A DNA stretch of 64,000 bases from Lentzea xinjiangensis (GTDB lineage: Bacteria > Actinomycetota > Actinomycetes > Mycobacteriales > Pseudonocardiaceae): the NCBI RefSeq assembly GCF_900110955.1, contig NZ_FOFR01000014.1, positions 146,652 to 210,651 of the forward strand. The letters run 5' to 3'. The translations under genes were made by a program, and so were the position numbers. Below the pieces are notes generated by a model that worked only from the letters and a program-made list of their open reading frames with translations, searched no databases and was not told the DNA's origin. Below are positions 9,374-17,800 of the stretch, piece after piece; positions within the stretch are counted from its first letter, which is position 1, and every line of letters starts with the position of its first letter.

Positions 9374-9703
9374 TCAACTGGACTCGGGAAGCGTCAGCGC
9401 CGAGTCCTCCGGCCGGGTCGTCGCCGGGGTGGTCGTGAGGTCGCGCAGGGCGGCGTTGCGCGCGGCCAGCGCCTCGGCGGTGCCGGGGAACAGCGCCGCG
9501 TCGCCCTCGTCGACCAGGCCCTGGTTCGCCTCGACGAACGGCCGGAGCCCGCGCTCGTACGCCTCGAACGCGGCCGGGTGGCCGGAGGCCGTGCCCAGGT
9601 GGCCCGCCAGCACGTAGGCGCCGACCAGGGCGAGGCTCGACCCCTGCCCGGTCGGGAACGACGCGGCGTGGTCAACGCCCCGGTGCGGCTGGCCGCTCAT
9701 CAC
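9374..9703 (-). pseudogene. C-terminal remnant of an FAD-dependent monooxygenase
   Basis: The 109-residue frame begins near the conserved C-terminal FAD motif. HAASFPTGQGSSLALVGAYVLAG matches the GDA...P..G.G..LA..DA.VLA pattern of PHBH-type aromatic hydroxylases. The N-terminal dinucleotide-binding and substrate domains (about 280 residues) are absent upstream. Only the tail remains, so this is called a pseudogene. A short new protein is possible but unlikely. It heads a run of remnants extending to 10339. Confidence 0.65.
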
Positions 9704-9719
9704 GAGGCGCCGCGGTGCG

Positions 9720-10240
9720 CCGAGGCCGACGTCCGCGGCTGACCGGTGGTCGTCGCCGGGCTACCGGGTGCCGGGCAGCACCGTGAACCTCGACGCCGGG
9801 ATCGCGGCGGCGAAGGCCTTGCCGTACTCCGGATCGACGACGCGGTCGCTCTCTCCCCACACGACGTGGACGGGGACGCGCACGTCACCGGGTCGTGCCA
9901 GGAGAGCGCGCGGATCTGCGCGGGGGAGAGGCCCCTCACGTCGGCCGGGGGCGACCTCGACGCCGATCCCGTCCACGATCACGACCTCGCCGACCCGCGG
10001 GCTGGCCAGCAGGGCGAGCTCGGCGGCCACCCAGCCGCCGAAGGAGTTGCCGACCACGGTGATGCCGGTGAGGCCGAGCCGGTCGAGCAGGGCGGCGTAG
10101 GCGAGGGCCAGGTCCGCGACGCCGGTGAGCCCCGCCGGTTTCGGTGTGCCACCGAAGCCGGGGTGCGTGGGCAGCAGCACCCGCGCGTGAGCGCGTTCGG
10201 CGAAACCGGCCATGGTCGCCACGCCGCCACCGCCGTGCAC
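9720..10240 (-). pseudogene. degraded alpha/beta hydrolase
   Basis: The frame contains the nucleophile elbow GNSFGGW and the strand before it (RLGLTGITVVGNSFGG), then PVHVVWGESDRVVDPEYGKA with the acid residue. It lacks the usual cap region, and the final motif with the catalytic histidine (GAGHxPxxE) is missing. A second frame in the middle reads GLSPAQIRALSWHDP, a typical cap-domain fragment, so a frameshift and deletion lie between the elbow and the acid strand. The intact family is about 260 residues; here about 150 remain in pieces. Confidence 0.6.
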
Positions 10241-10339
10241 GGCGTCCTGGAAACGTCGTTCCGCAACCTCTCGGCCCAGCAGCTCGACCAGCTCGGCGAG
10301 CTGCTGGACGTCGCGCTGGGCGCCGACCCGACCGCGTGA
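10215..10339 (+). pseudogene. C-terminal remnant of a MarR-family regulator
   Basis: A plus-strand frame ends with HGVLETSFRNLSAQQLDQLG and then ELLDVALGADPTA before a stop at 10339. This resembles the last amphipathic helices of MarR-type regulators (L-S-x-x-x-x-x-L-x-x-L-L). No winged-helix domain precedes it because the upstream bases belong to the hydrolase remnant on the other strand. The assignment rests on a short helix pattern and is tentative. Confidence 0.4.
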
Positions 10340-10348
10340 CCGGTCCGC

Positions 10349-11467
10349 TCACCACCCGCGGTGACGGCTCCACGTCGCTTCGACGAGCGGATGGGCCGTA
10401 CCGCGGACGACGTGGTAGCGGTCGTGCTGCGCGGCGGTGGCGCAGGCGTGGTTGGGCAGGATCCGCAGGCGGGTTCCGATGGGCAGCTCGGGCACCGGCC
10501 TGCCGTCCCGCGTGCTCAAGATCCCGTGCTCCTGGCTCGCTCCGGTCATGACGAGGTCGGGGATCAGGTCGCCCCGGAGGTCCGCGACGAGTCCGTAGCC
10601 CTGGTCGACGGCCTGCGCCTGGGTGCCCCGGTCCCGCGAGGTGGCCATCCAGCCGCCGTCGGTGATGACCCAGTTGCGGTCGCGCTGGTGGCCGATCACC
10701 GTGACGGCCACGGACAGGGCGAGGTCGTCGACGTCGCAGACGCCGATGCCCGCCATGACGAGGTCGAAGAAGACGTAGTTGCCCGCGCGGACCTCGGTCA
10801 CGCCGGTCAGGTCGGTCGCCGCGTGCGCGGTGGGGGTCGACCCGACGCTGACGACCGGGCACGGCAGCCCGGCGTCGCGCAGGGTGGTGGCGGCGGCGAC
10901 GGCGGTGTCGCGTTCGTTCCGCGCGGCCTGCCGCAACGCTTCTGGCGTGTAGGCGAAGTACGACTCGCCCGCGTGGGTGAGCACTCCGGCGAGGTTGCCG
11001 CCGAGCACCCGGCCGATCTCCACGAGGGCGGGGTCGGTGGACACGACACCGCCTCGGTGCCCGTCGCAGTCGATCTCGACCAGGGCCGGGACGCGGAGGT
11101 CCTGCTCGCGGGCGAACCGGGTCAGCGCTTCGGCCTGCACGAGCGTGTCGAGCAGGACCGTGAGGGTCACGCCGCGGCGCAGCAGTGCGGCGACGCGCGG
11201 CAGCTTGTGCGGGTCGATGCCGACCGCGTAGAGGATGTCCGGGTAGCCCGCGTCGGCGAAGTGCTCCGCCTCCGCGAGGGTGGACACCGTGATCGGCCCG
11301 CCCGCGTGGACGCGCTCGGCGACCTCGACGCACTTGGACGTCTTCACGTGCAGGCGCAGGGGCACGCCGAGCCCGCGCAGGTGGTCGCGGAGCCGGGAGG
11401 CGTTGCGGTCCAGCCGGTCCGCGTCGACCACGGCGAACGGCGTGCCGGGTGTGTCCAAAGTGGTCAT
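10349..11467 (-). CDS. D-threonine aldolase / D-serine dehydratase-like PLP enzyme
   Basis: 372 residues with an alanine-racemase-type N-terminal barrel followed by the D-serine dehydratase-like C-terminal domain. The PLP lysine is in LHVKTSKCVEVAERV near residue 40. Further barrel motifs are ITVSTLAEAEHFADAGYPDIL and ALVEIDCDGHRGG; the metal-site region reads PNHACATAAQHDRYHVV. Family members (D-threonine aldolase, beta-hydroxyaspartate aldolase, DSD1) cleave or dehydrate D-beta-hydroxy amino acids. Its ATG overlaps the stop of the ornithine cyclodeaminase-like gene (ATGA) and AGGAGA precedes it, so it is the third gene of a coupled operon under a YheO-type regulator. The exact substrate is open. 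Confidence 0.82.
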   Translation of the reverse strand: MTTLDTPGTPFAVVDADRLDRNASRLRDHLRGLGVPLRLHVKTSKCVEVAERVHAGGPITVSTLAEAEHFADAGYPDILYAVGIDPHKLPRVAALLRRGVTLTVLLDTLVQAEALTRFAREQDLRVPALVEIDCDGHRGGVVSTDPALVEIGRVLGGNLAGVLTHAGESYFAYTPEALRQAARNERDTAVAAATTLRDAGLPCPVVSVGSTPTAHAATDLTGVTEVRAGNYVFFDLVMAGIGVCDVDDLALSVAVTVIGHQRDRNWVITDGGWMATSRDRGTQAQAVDQGYGLVADLRGDLIPDLVMTGASQEHGILSTRDGRPVPELPIGTRLRILPNHACATAAQHDRYHVVRGTAHPLVEATWSRHRGW

Positions 11468-12426
11468 CGGGGTTCTCCTGGGACGGCGGCGCGGCGGCGC
11501 AGCAGTGCGGCGGCGAGGGTGAGGTCCTGCAAGGCGAATCCGGAGCTGTCGAAGACGGTGATCTGCTCCCGCGCGGTCCTGCCGTCGGCCTCGCCGGCGA
11601 GCACCGCTCCGAGCGCTACCGGCGTGGCGGCCGTGGTGTGCTGGAACTCGCCGATGGCGAGCGACTGGTCCGGCAGGTCGCAGAACAGCGATGCGCGGTC
11701 GTAGAGCGCGACCGGCAGCTCCTGCTTGCCCGGGCCGTCGGCGCCCATGGCGGAGATGTGCGTTCCCGGTGCCACCCAGCTCGCGTCGAACAAGGGTTCT
11801 CGAGCGGTCGTGGCCGTGACGAGCACGTCCGCCGCGGCGATCCCGGTCCTGGCATCGGCGGGGTGTGCGGTCACCCCGGTCACGGCGGTCACCTCCGCGG
11901 CGAACGCCCGCGCCGCCTCGGCCCGTCTGCCGACGACGAGCACCCGGTCGATCGGCCGCACGCGGCTGACCGCGCGCACCTCGTGCAACGCCTGGTGCCC
12001 GGTGCCGATGACGGTCAGCGTGCGGGAGTCCTCGCGGGCCAGCAGGTCCACGGCCAGCGCGTCGGCGGCGGCTGTGCGGTAGGCGTTGGCGGTCGCGGCC
12101 TCGACCACCGCGCTCAGCCTGCCGGTGGCGGGGTCGAGCAGCACGATCGTCGAGCTGTGCCGCGGCAGGCCGGTGTTGCCCGGCCAGAAGCTGCCGATCT
12201 TCACGCCGACGAGGCCGTCCGCGCAGCCGGACTTGAGGGTGAACCTGGTGCCCGGCACCGGCGAACGCCCGATCACGACCGGGAAGACCGACCCCGTCGC
12301 GGTGGCGAGGAACGCCTCCCGCGCGGCGGCCAGCGCGAGCTCGTCGTCGACGAGCGCCGCCGACTCGGACTCGCCCAAGAAGGCAGGGCCGGGAACGGTG
12401 GGGCCGGGGAAAGCGCTGTCGGTCAC
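11464..12426 (-). CDS. ornithine cyclodeaminase / mu-crystallin family NAD(P)-dependent enzyme
   Basis: About 320 residues from a GTG at 12426 that overlaps the stop codon of the regulator gene (GTGA). The family substrate segment RFTLKSGCADGLVGVKIGSF and the Rossmann motif TLTVIGTGHQALHEVRAV are clear. GADGPGKQELPVALYDRA is also typical. Members include ornithine cyclodeaminase, ketimine reductases and iminosuccinate reductase, so this could reduce an imine or deaminate an amino acid. With the downstream aldolase-like enzyme it resembles pieces of D-arginine or beta-hydroxyaspartate pathways. Middle gene of a three-gene coupled operon. Confidence 0.85.
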   Translation of the reverse strand: MTDSAFPGPTVPGPAFLGESESAALVDDELALAAAREAFLATATGSVFPVVIGRSPVPGTRFTLKSGCADGLVGVKIGSFWPGNTGLPRHSSTIVLLDPATGRLSAVVEAATANAYRTAAADALAVDLLAREDSRTLTVIGTGHQALHEVRAVSRVRPIDRVLVVGRRAEAARAFAAEVTAVTGVTAHPADARTGIAAADVLVTATTAREPLFDASWVAPGTHISAMGADGPGKQELPVALYDRASLFCDLPDQSLAIGEFQHTTAATPVALGAVLAGEADGRTAREQITVFDSSGFALQDLTLAAALLRRRAAVPGEPR

Positions 12427-13103
12427 GGCTTGTCCTTCTTCAGCTCGGCGAGGTCGTTGTAGAGACCGGTGCGGGAGATGCCCAGCCGCTTCGCGATCCG
12501 CGCGGGCGCGCCGCGCAGGCTGAAGACCCCGGCTTCGTGCAGGGACCGGACGAGCGCCAGGCGCTCCTCGCGTCCCAGCGCCGCGACGGGGACCGCGTGC
12601 TCCCGTTCGGCGCGCTCGACCAGTGACTCGACCACCTGGTCCAGGTCGCCGGAGAAGTTCGTCGTGGCGCCCGGTCCCGGCTCGGCCGGTGCCGACAGGC
12701 CGAGCAGGTCCGACAGCACGCCGGTGGCGCGGTTGATCGCCGAGAGGTCGATGTTGACGCACAGCGCGCCGATCAACGTCCCGTCGACGTCGCGCAGCGG
12801 CAGCGTCGTGCACTTGAGCACCCGGCCGTCGTCCTGCGCGCGGGTGACGTAACCGACCTCGTTGCGGGCGTCGGCGCCGGCGGCGAGCACGCGCAGGCCG
12901 ATCTCGCTCATCGCGTCCCCGACCGCGCGGCCCGTGACCGCCCCCGCGACCGCGACGACCGACCGCTCCTGGTCGCGGTAGTCGTGCAGGACGACCTCGC
13001 AGCTACGGCCGAAAGTCGCCGCTATGCCCTCGATCACGGGAGTCAGCGCGGCGAACACCGCGTCCGCCGTGCTGCTGACGGCGGGTTGAGGCGTGTCTTG
13101 CAC
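12423..13103 (-). CDS. YheO/DauR-type regulator (PAS-like plus C-terminal HTH)
   Basis: 226 residues. The N-terminal YheO-like PAS domain includes SCEVVLHDYRDQERSVVAVA and TLPLRDVDGTLIGALCVNID. The C-terminal helix-turn-helix includes GVFSLRGAPARIAKRLGISR and TGLYNDLAEL. DauR is the best-known member and represses D-arginine catabolism when inducer is absent; related proteins control amino acid degradation operons. The GTG start has CTGGAGG five bases upstream. It is first in an operon with the cyclodeaminase and aldolase-like enzymes, overlapping the former by GTGA, so it is probably an autoregulated pathway-specific regulator. Confidence 0.85.
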   Translation of the reverse strand: MQDTPQPAVSSTADAVFAALTPVIEGIAATFGRSCEVVLHDYRDQERSVVAVAGAVTGRAVGDAMSEIGLRVLAAGADARNEVGYVTRAQDDGRVLKCTTLPLRDVDGTLIGALCVNIDLSAINRATGVLSDLLGLSAPAEPGPGATTNFSGDLDQVVESLVERAEREHAVPVAALGREERLALVRSLHEAGVFSLRGAPARIAKRLGISRTGLYNDLAELKKDKP

Positions 13104-13226
13104 AGTGGCCTCCAGCTTGTGAACAAAATGTCAATCACTGGACAAAGTGTCACACACGGCCGGGCGACGCCGCTACTCGCTGTGCGGTGTGACGGCATAC
13201 TGACCGTTCGTTCTGCTAGCGTTGCC

Positions 13227-13811
13227 GTGGTGGGGTACAACGTTCGAGGTCAGGTCTCCGAAGCGCGGTCGCGCCTGCTCGCCACCGCCACCCGGATCTT
13301 CTACGCCGAGGGCCTGCACTCCGTCGGGATCGACCGCGTCGTCGCGGAGGCGAAGGTGACCCGCGCGACGCTGTACCGGCACTTCAAGAGCAAGGACGAG
13401 CTCGTCGTCGCGTACCTCCGGTCGGTGGCCGGGATGGAGCGCGACCAGGTCGAGCAGGCCCGTACCGCCGGCGGCACGGCGGCCGACGTCCTGCGGGCGG
13501 TCGCCGGGTCCATCGCCGCGGGGATCTCCTCGGCCGGGTTCCGCGGCTGCGCCTTCCTCAACGCCGCGGCCGAGTACCCGGACCCCGCGCACCCGGTGCT
13601 CAGGACCGTCCTGGACCACCGCGAGTGGTTCCTGCGCACCGTGACCGACCTGTTCGCGCAGCTCGACGAGAGGTCGGCCGCCTCCGCGGGCCGGCACTTC
13701 GTCATGCTCCGGGACGGCGCCATGGCGGCGGGGTGCCTGACCGACGCGACGGAGGTCGGTGAGACTTTCCGCGCCGGAGTCGAGGGTCTGCTCCGGGCGA
13801 GCGCCACTTAG
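13227..13811 (+). CDS. TetR-family transcriptional regulator
   Basis: About 194 residues. The N-terminal HTH spans roughly residues 10-60, with ARSRLLATATRIFYAEGLHS and VTRATLYRHFKSKDELVVAY. The C-terminal domain has FRGCAFLNAAAEYPDPAHPV, shared with the TetR protein at 26978, so they belong to one subfamily. No ATG is available; GTG codons at 13227 and 13230 are the likely starts, possibly on a leaderless transcript. The sequence just upstream (GACCGTTCGTTCTGC) resembles the repeats before the ohr gene at 17801 and may be an operator. Divergent from the YheO operon, which may be its target. Confidence 0.8.
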   Translation: MVGYNVRGQVSEARSRLLATATRIFYAEGLHSVGIDRVVAEAKVTRATLYRHFKSKDELVVAYLRSVAGMERDQVEQARTAGGTAADVLRAVAGSIAAGISSAGFRGCAFLNAAAEYPDPAHPVLRTVLDHREWFLRTVTDLFAQLDERSAASAGRHFVMLRDGAMAAGCLTDATEVGETFRAGVEGLLRASAT

Positions 13812-13817
13812 GGCGGT

Positions 13818-14963
13818 TCAGCGCCCGGCGAACGGGCCTCCGGGCGCGAAGGCGTACCGGGCGAAGCGCTCGCCGATCAGCTCGTGCGTGGCGGCGTCCG
13901 GGTGCAGCGCGTCGGGCAGCGGGTGCGTGATGGCGTCCTGCTCGCCGTAGAGCCGGGTGCCGTCCAGGTAGTGCAGCCGCGGGTCGTCCTCGCGGCGTTC
14001 GGCCAACGACCGCAAGGCATCGCGGATGATCCGCAACGTCAGCTGCGGCGCGGGGCCGTGCGGCCCGGTGGCGGTGAAGGCGACCTCACCCGCGGCGAGC
14101 GCGTCCGCGTCCAGCTCGCCGGGCCCCGGCGTGTCCTCGTGGACGCCGCAGAAGATCGGTGAGATGAGCACCAGCGGCGTGCCGGGGTGGCCGTCGCGGA
14201 CCGTGTCCAGGAACCCGTGCACGGCCGGCACGAACGCGCGCAGCCGCATCGCGTCGAAGTTCACGACGTTGATGCCGAGCTTCACGCTGATCAGGTCGGC
14301 GGGGCGGTCGCGCATCACGCGGGCGACGAACTGGTCGGCCAGCGCGCTACCGCCGAAGCCGAGGTTGTGCAGCTCGACGTCGCCGTGCCGGGCCGCGACG
14401 GCGGGCCAGATGCCGGTCGGGGTGGCCGCGTTCGAGCCGTGGCTGATCGAGCTGCCGTGGTGCAGCCACACCCGGCGGGTGGGCTCGACCGGCCGCACCG
14501 GCGCGTCCGTGCGCAGCGCGACCAGCTCGACCGCCTCGTTGTGCGGCAGCCAGATCTCCACGGCCTTGTCGGCGTCCGCGAGACCGGCGAACCGGATGGT
14601 GCACGCCGGGCCTGCGTGGAGTTCCGACGTCCCGGTACGCAGGTCGGTCTCGACGTGATCGCCACCGTCGAGCTGCTCGGAGGCGAGCCGTTCGCCGTCG
14701 ACGACGAGGTCGACGCTGCCGCGAGGACGGGAGATGCCCCGGTAGGTGGCGCGGGTGGGGTGCAGGACCAGCTCGACGGTGCGTGCGGCGGTGGCCATCA
14801 CGAGCCGCACGCCGGAGGGCTGGCTCTCCGCCGCCAGCAGTTGCGGATCGGGGAAGCGGGTGCGCACCGGGGCGGGCAGGCGGTGTGGCCGCAGCCCGCG
14901 GCCGGTCTCCTCCAGCTCGGCGGCGCCGCGCACGAGCGCGCCGGTCAGCGGTGTGGTGATCAT
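13818..14963 (-). CDS. SGNH/GDSL-family hydrolase
   Basis: About 381 residues. An N-terminal jelly-roll-like portion (~1-170) precedes the SGNH hydrolase domain. The nucleophile serine block reads LHHGSSISHGSNAATPTGIW, followed by the conserved glycine block LGFGGSALAD, then KLGINVVNFDAMRLRAFVPA, and finally LPDALHPDAATHELIGERFA with the catalytic Asp-x-x-His. It probably deacetylates or de-esterifies a carbohydrate or small molecule; no signal peptide is seen, so it should be cytoplasmic. The ATG overlaps the stop of the upstream TetR gene (ATGA), so the two are coupled. Confidence 0.82.
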   Translation of the reverse strand: MITTPLTGALVRGAAELEETGRGLRPHRLPAPVRTRFPDPQLLAAESQPSGVRLVMATAARTVELVLHPTRATYRGISRPRGSVDLVVDGERLASEQLDGGDHVETDLRTGTSELHAGPACTIRFAGLADADKAVEIWLPHNEAVELVALRTDAPVRPVEPTRRVWLHHGSSISHGSNAATPTGIWPAVAARHGDVELHNLGFGGSALADQFVARVMRDRPADLISVKLGINVVNFDAMRLRAFVPAVHGFLDTVRDGHPGTPLVLISPIFCGVHEDTPGPGELDADALAAGEVAFTATGPHGPAPQLTLRIIRDALRSLAERREDDPRLHYLDGTRLYGEQDAITHPLPDALHPDAATHELIGERFARYAFAPGGPFAGR

Positions 14964-15544
14964 GGTCGGTCCGCCGGGGAGTCCACGGGCCAGGCCCGCA
15001 GCAGCGCGTCGAGCGCGACGACGGTCTTGTGCCAGGACACGTCGGGCGCGGGGGTGCTGTGGTCGAAGTTGCCGGTGCGTTCGAGGGCGAGGAAGCCGTT
15101 GATCGTGCTGCCCAGCAGCCGCACGGCGTGCACGTGCTCCTCCGGGGGCACCGGGTAGCCCCTGAGCACGGCACCGGCCTGCGTCGCCATGTTCCTGGCC
15201 GCGTCCGAGCGCACGACGGCCTCGCCGGCGCGGCGCTGCAGGGACTGCCACCGTCCCGGTGACTCGCGGGCGTAGGTCCGGTAGGCCGCGGCGTACGCCT
15301 CCAGGGCGTCCCGGCCCGAACGCCCGGCGACGGCCGCGCCGACCCGGTCGGCCAGCTCGCCGAGCGCCAGCGCGGTCACCCCGTCCCGCAACGCCTCCAG
15401 GTCGCGGACGTGCGAGTACAGGCTCGGTGCCTGCACGCCGAGCCGCCGGGCGACCGCGGACAGCGTGACCAGGTCGAACCCGGCCTCGTCGGCGAGAGCC
15501 GCCGCGTCGGCCACGATGACGGCCGCGCTCAGGGAAGGACGCAT
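14960..15544 (-). CDS. TetR-family regulator with WHG-type C-terminal domain
   Basis: About 194 residues. The HTH includes DLVTLSAVARRLGVQAPSLY followed by SHVRDLEALRDGVTALAL. The C-terminal portion, with YRTYARESPGRWQSLQRR and LLGSTINGFLALERTGNFDH, matches the WHG-domain branch of TetR proteins. ATG at 15544 is preferred; a GTG two codons earlier is possible. It is translationally coupled to the SGNH hydrolase downstream, which is probably its regulated partner. A 5-bp-arm inverted repeat 29 bases upstream (15573-15589) is a candidate operator. Confidence 0.85.
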   Translation of the reverse strand: MRPSLSAAVIVADAAALADEAGFDLVTLSAVARRLGVQAPSLYSHVRDLEALRDGVTALALGELADRVGAAVAGRSGRDALEAYAAAYRTYARESPGRWQSLQRRAGEAVVRSDAARNMATQAGAVLRGYPVPPEEHVHAVRLLGSTINGFLALERTGNFDHSTPAPDVSWHKTVVALDALLRAWPVDSPADRP

Positions 15545-15572
15545 GAACACACCCTACACCTCATAGGCTCTA

Positions 15573-15589
15573 ACCTACGGAGTATAGGT
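15573..15589. promoter_or_regulatory. candidate TetR operator (ACCTA-N7-TAGGT)
   Basis: ACCTACGGAGTATAGGT is an inverted repeat with 5-base arms in the short gap between the AraC-type gene's stop and the TetR-WHG gene's start. Its place upstream of a TetR gene suggests autoregulation. No experimental support is visible in the sequence. Confidence 0.4.
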
Positions 15590-15593
15590 CCGA

Positions 15594-16520
15594 TCAGAGC
15601 TCGGCGTCCGGTGCCGCCTCGACGGTGCGCCGGGTGGGTGGCGTGGCGCTGCGGAACCTTCCCGGCGACACGCCGTACTCGCGGCGGAAGGCCGCCGACA
15701 GCGCGAACTCGGTCGAGTAGCCGACCTTGGGAGCGATGCTCGCGAGCGGGGCGGTGGTCTCCTGGAGGAGCTGGGCGGCGCGGCTGAGGCGCCAGCCGGT
15801 CACGTAGCCCATCGGGGGCTGGCCCACCGCGGTGGTGAAGAGCTTCGAGAAGGCCGCGCGGGGCAGTCCCGCGACCTCGCTCAGCCGCCCCACCGTCCAC
15901 CGCCGCTGCGGGTGCTCGTGGATCTCCCGCAGGGCGGCGGCGATCCCTGGGTGGGCGGCCTCCGGCCAGCCGGACGTGGCGTCCTGCTCCTGCCAGTGGC
16001 GCAGCACCTGCACGAGGACCAGGTCCAGCACCGCCCGCAGCGTCGCGCCCGAACCCGGCCGGTCCCCGGAGAGGTCCGCGGCGAGGAAGTCGACGAGGGA
16101 CCGCAGCTCCGGGTGGCGGTCGTAGTCCGGCGACACCGCGATGAGGTCGGGCAGCGCCCGCAGGTACTGGGGTGTGCGGCTGTGTTCGAGCCGGTAGGCG
16201 CCGCACAGGTACTCGAAGGCCGCAGGGCTGCGGGTCACCGGTGGGCGCGGGCCCATCTCGGCGAGCGGGAGGTCCGGCAGCGCGCAGGGCGTCTCGCTGA
16301 GACCGTGCTCGGCACCGGCGGCGGCGAGCACGATGTCGCCGGGGCGCAGGGGGACCGGGTCGCCGTGGCCGATCAGCCAGCAGGTGCCGGTCATGACGAT
16401 GTGGAACCCGCTGCCGTCGAAGGCGGCGAACCGGACGCCGCCAGGGGCGGTCTGCCGGACCAGCCGGGCGTTGGCGCTGCCGACCCGCACACCGCGGATC
16501 ACCTCGCTGATCAGGTCCAC
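15594..16520 (-). CDS. AraC-family transcriptional regulator
   Basis: About 308 residues. The N-terminal cupin ligand domain has GGVRFAAFDGSGFHIVMTG and LRPGDIVLAAAGAEHGLSET. The C-terminal double HTH (~210-300) includes WTVGRLSEVAGLPRAAFSKL and IAPKVGYSTEFALSAAFRRE. The GTG at 16520 begins GTG-GAC-CTG at the natural domain start; longer frames give only Arg-rich translation. The gene is divergent from the acyl-CoA dehydrogenase-like gene (96 bases between), which is its likely target. Confidence 0.88.
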   Translation of the reverse strand: MDLISEVIRGVRVGSANARLVRQTAPGGVRFAAFDGSGFHIVMTGTCWLIGHGDPVPLRPGDIVLAAAGAEHGLSETPCALPDLPLAEMGPRPPVTRSPAAFEYLCGAYRLEHSRTPQYLRALPDLIAVSPDYDRHPELRSLVDFLAADLSGDRPGSGATLRAVLDLVLVQVLRHWQEQDATSGWPEAAHPGIAAALREIHEHPQRRWTVGRLSEVAGLPRAAFSKLFTTAVGQPPMGYVTGWRLSRAAQLLQETTAPLASIAPKVGYSTEFALSAAFRREYGVSPGRFRSATPPTRRTVEAAPDAEL

Positions 16521-16615
16521 ACCGGCGATCCTAGTGATGCGCGCGGTGTGGCCGCGTATGAACCGGTGCCGTCGGCGCATGGCTCGGTGTGCGCGCCGGT
16601 GCTTGAGTTCGTGGA

Positions 16616-17695
16616 GTGATCGAACACGCGAGCGGGCGGACCGTCGAGGTCCTGCGCGCCCATGCCGAAAAAGTGGAGCAGGACGAGCGACCGGCCGCCG
16701 AGGGCCTGGCCGCGTTGCGCGAGGACGGTGTCTTCGCGTTGCGGACACCGCGGGACCACGGTGGGACGTGGGCGGACGCGGAGACCATCGCGCGGCGGCT
16801 GGCCGAGCTGGGACGTGCCTGCCCGGCCACCGCCTGGGTCGCCGGGACGTGCGTCACGGCGAAGAACCTCGCCGCCCGCGCCTTCGCCGGTGCCCAGGAC
16901 CCGGAGTTCTTCGCGGACCCGGACGCGCTCTTCTGCGGCTCCGGGGTGCCCGGTGGCCGTGGCGAGGAGGTGCCGGACGGGGTGCGCGTCACCGGCCGCT
17001 GGCCGAACGTCTCCGGCTGCGAGGACGCGACCTGGGCCGTCCTCGCGGTGCTGGCCGGCGACACGTTCTCCTTCGCCCTGGTGCCGACCGCCGACCTCGT
17101 CGTCGACCGGACGTGGCGCATGGCGGGCATGCGCGGCACCGGTAGCCACACCCTGGTCGCCGAGGACGTGCTGGTGCCGGCCGAGCGGATCGTGGCGGCG
17201 ACGCCCTTCACGCTCAACGACAGGATGCTGTTCGCGATGACGGTGCTCGGCCCCGTGGTGGGCGCGGCCCAGGGGGCGCTCGACGCCGTCAACGCGATGT
17301 TCGCCTCGGACCGCAAGCCGTTCATGACGGCGTACTCGCGCATGGGCGAGTCACCCGGTGCCCGGCACTGGCTGGCGGAGGCCACCCACCTCGTGAACCG
17401 CGCCGTGACGACGATGCTGGCCGTCGCCCGCGAGGCGAGCACGGCCGAGCTGTCCGCCGAGGACGGTCCCCGGCTGCACCGGGCGGTCGCGGACGCCGGC
17501 GCGGACTGCCGGGCCGCCGTGGAACGGATGCTCGACCTGCACGGTTCCGGTGGCTTCGCCACGGCGAACGTGCTCCAGCGCTTCTGGCGCGACGTCGCGG
17601 TCGGCAGCCGGCACCCGCACCTCAACCCGTACCTCGCGGTGGAGAACCTCGGCACCGCGCTGGCCGGCGTGATCGAGCCCGCCGGCCGGGGATGA
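16616..17695 (+). CDS. acyl-CoA dehydrogenase / group D flavin monooxygenase-like protein
   Basis: 359 residues from a GTG. The helical N-terminal domain includes LREDGVFALRTPRDHGGTWA; the middle beta-domain has DRTWRMAGMRGTGSHTLVAE, the WxxxGMRGTGS motif common to acyl-CoA dehydrogenases and HsaA-like flavin hydroxylases. The C-terminal helices have LHGSGGFATANVLQRFWRDV. The length suits either class. The absence of an obvious catalytic glutamate loop makes a two-component hydroxylase possible, but no flavin reductase is adjacent. It is followed by an imperfect 19-bp-arm terminator and faces an AraC regulator. Confidence 0.8.
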   Translation: MIEHASGRTVEVLRAHAEKVEQDERPAAEGLAALREDGVFALRTPRDHGGTWADAETIARRLAELGRACPATAWVAGTCVTAKNLAARAFAGAQDPEFFADPDALFCGSGVPGGRGEEVPDGVRVTGRWPNVSGCEDATWAVLAVLAGDTFSFALVPTADLVVDRTWRMAGMRGTGSHTLVAEDVLVPAERIVAATPFTLNDRMLFAMTVLGPVVGAAQGALDAVNAMFASDRKPFMTAYSRMGESPGARHWLAEATHLVNRAVTTMLAVAREASTAELSAEDGPRLHRAVADAGADCRAAVERMLDLHGSGGFATANVLQRFWRDVAVGSRHPHLNPYLAVENLGTALAGVIEPAGRG

Positions 17696-17722
17696 CGCCG
17701 GGGCCGGGCTCTGGCTCAGGTG

Positions 17723-17766
17723 GGGCTCCGCACAGCGCCGGTTTTCACCGGCTCTGCGCGGAGCCC
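17723..17766 (+). terminator. intrinsic hairpin terminator
   Basis: GGGCTCCGC at 17723 begins a 19-base arm that pairs, with two mismatches, with the arm ending at 17766 around a TTTTCA loop. It lies 27 bases after the acyl-CoA dehydrogenase-like stop codon. No U-tract follows, as is common in actinomycetes. Confidence 0.65.
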
Positions 17767-17800
17767 GCCGCGTGTTCGAGCTCGTGACCTCCGGATGAGG

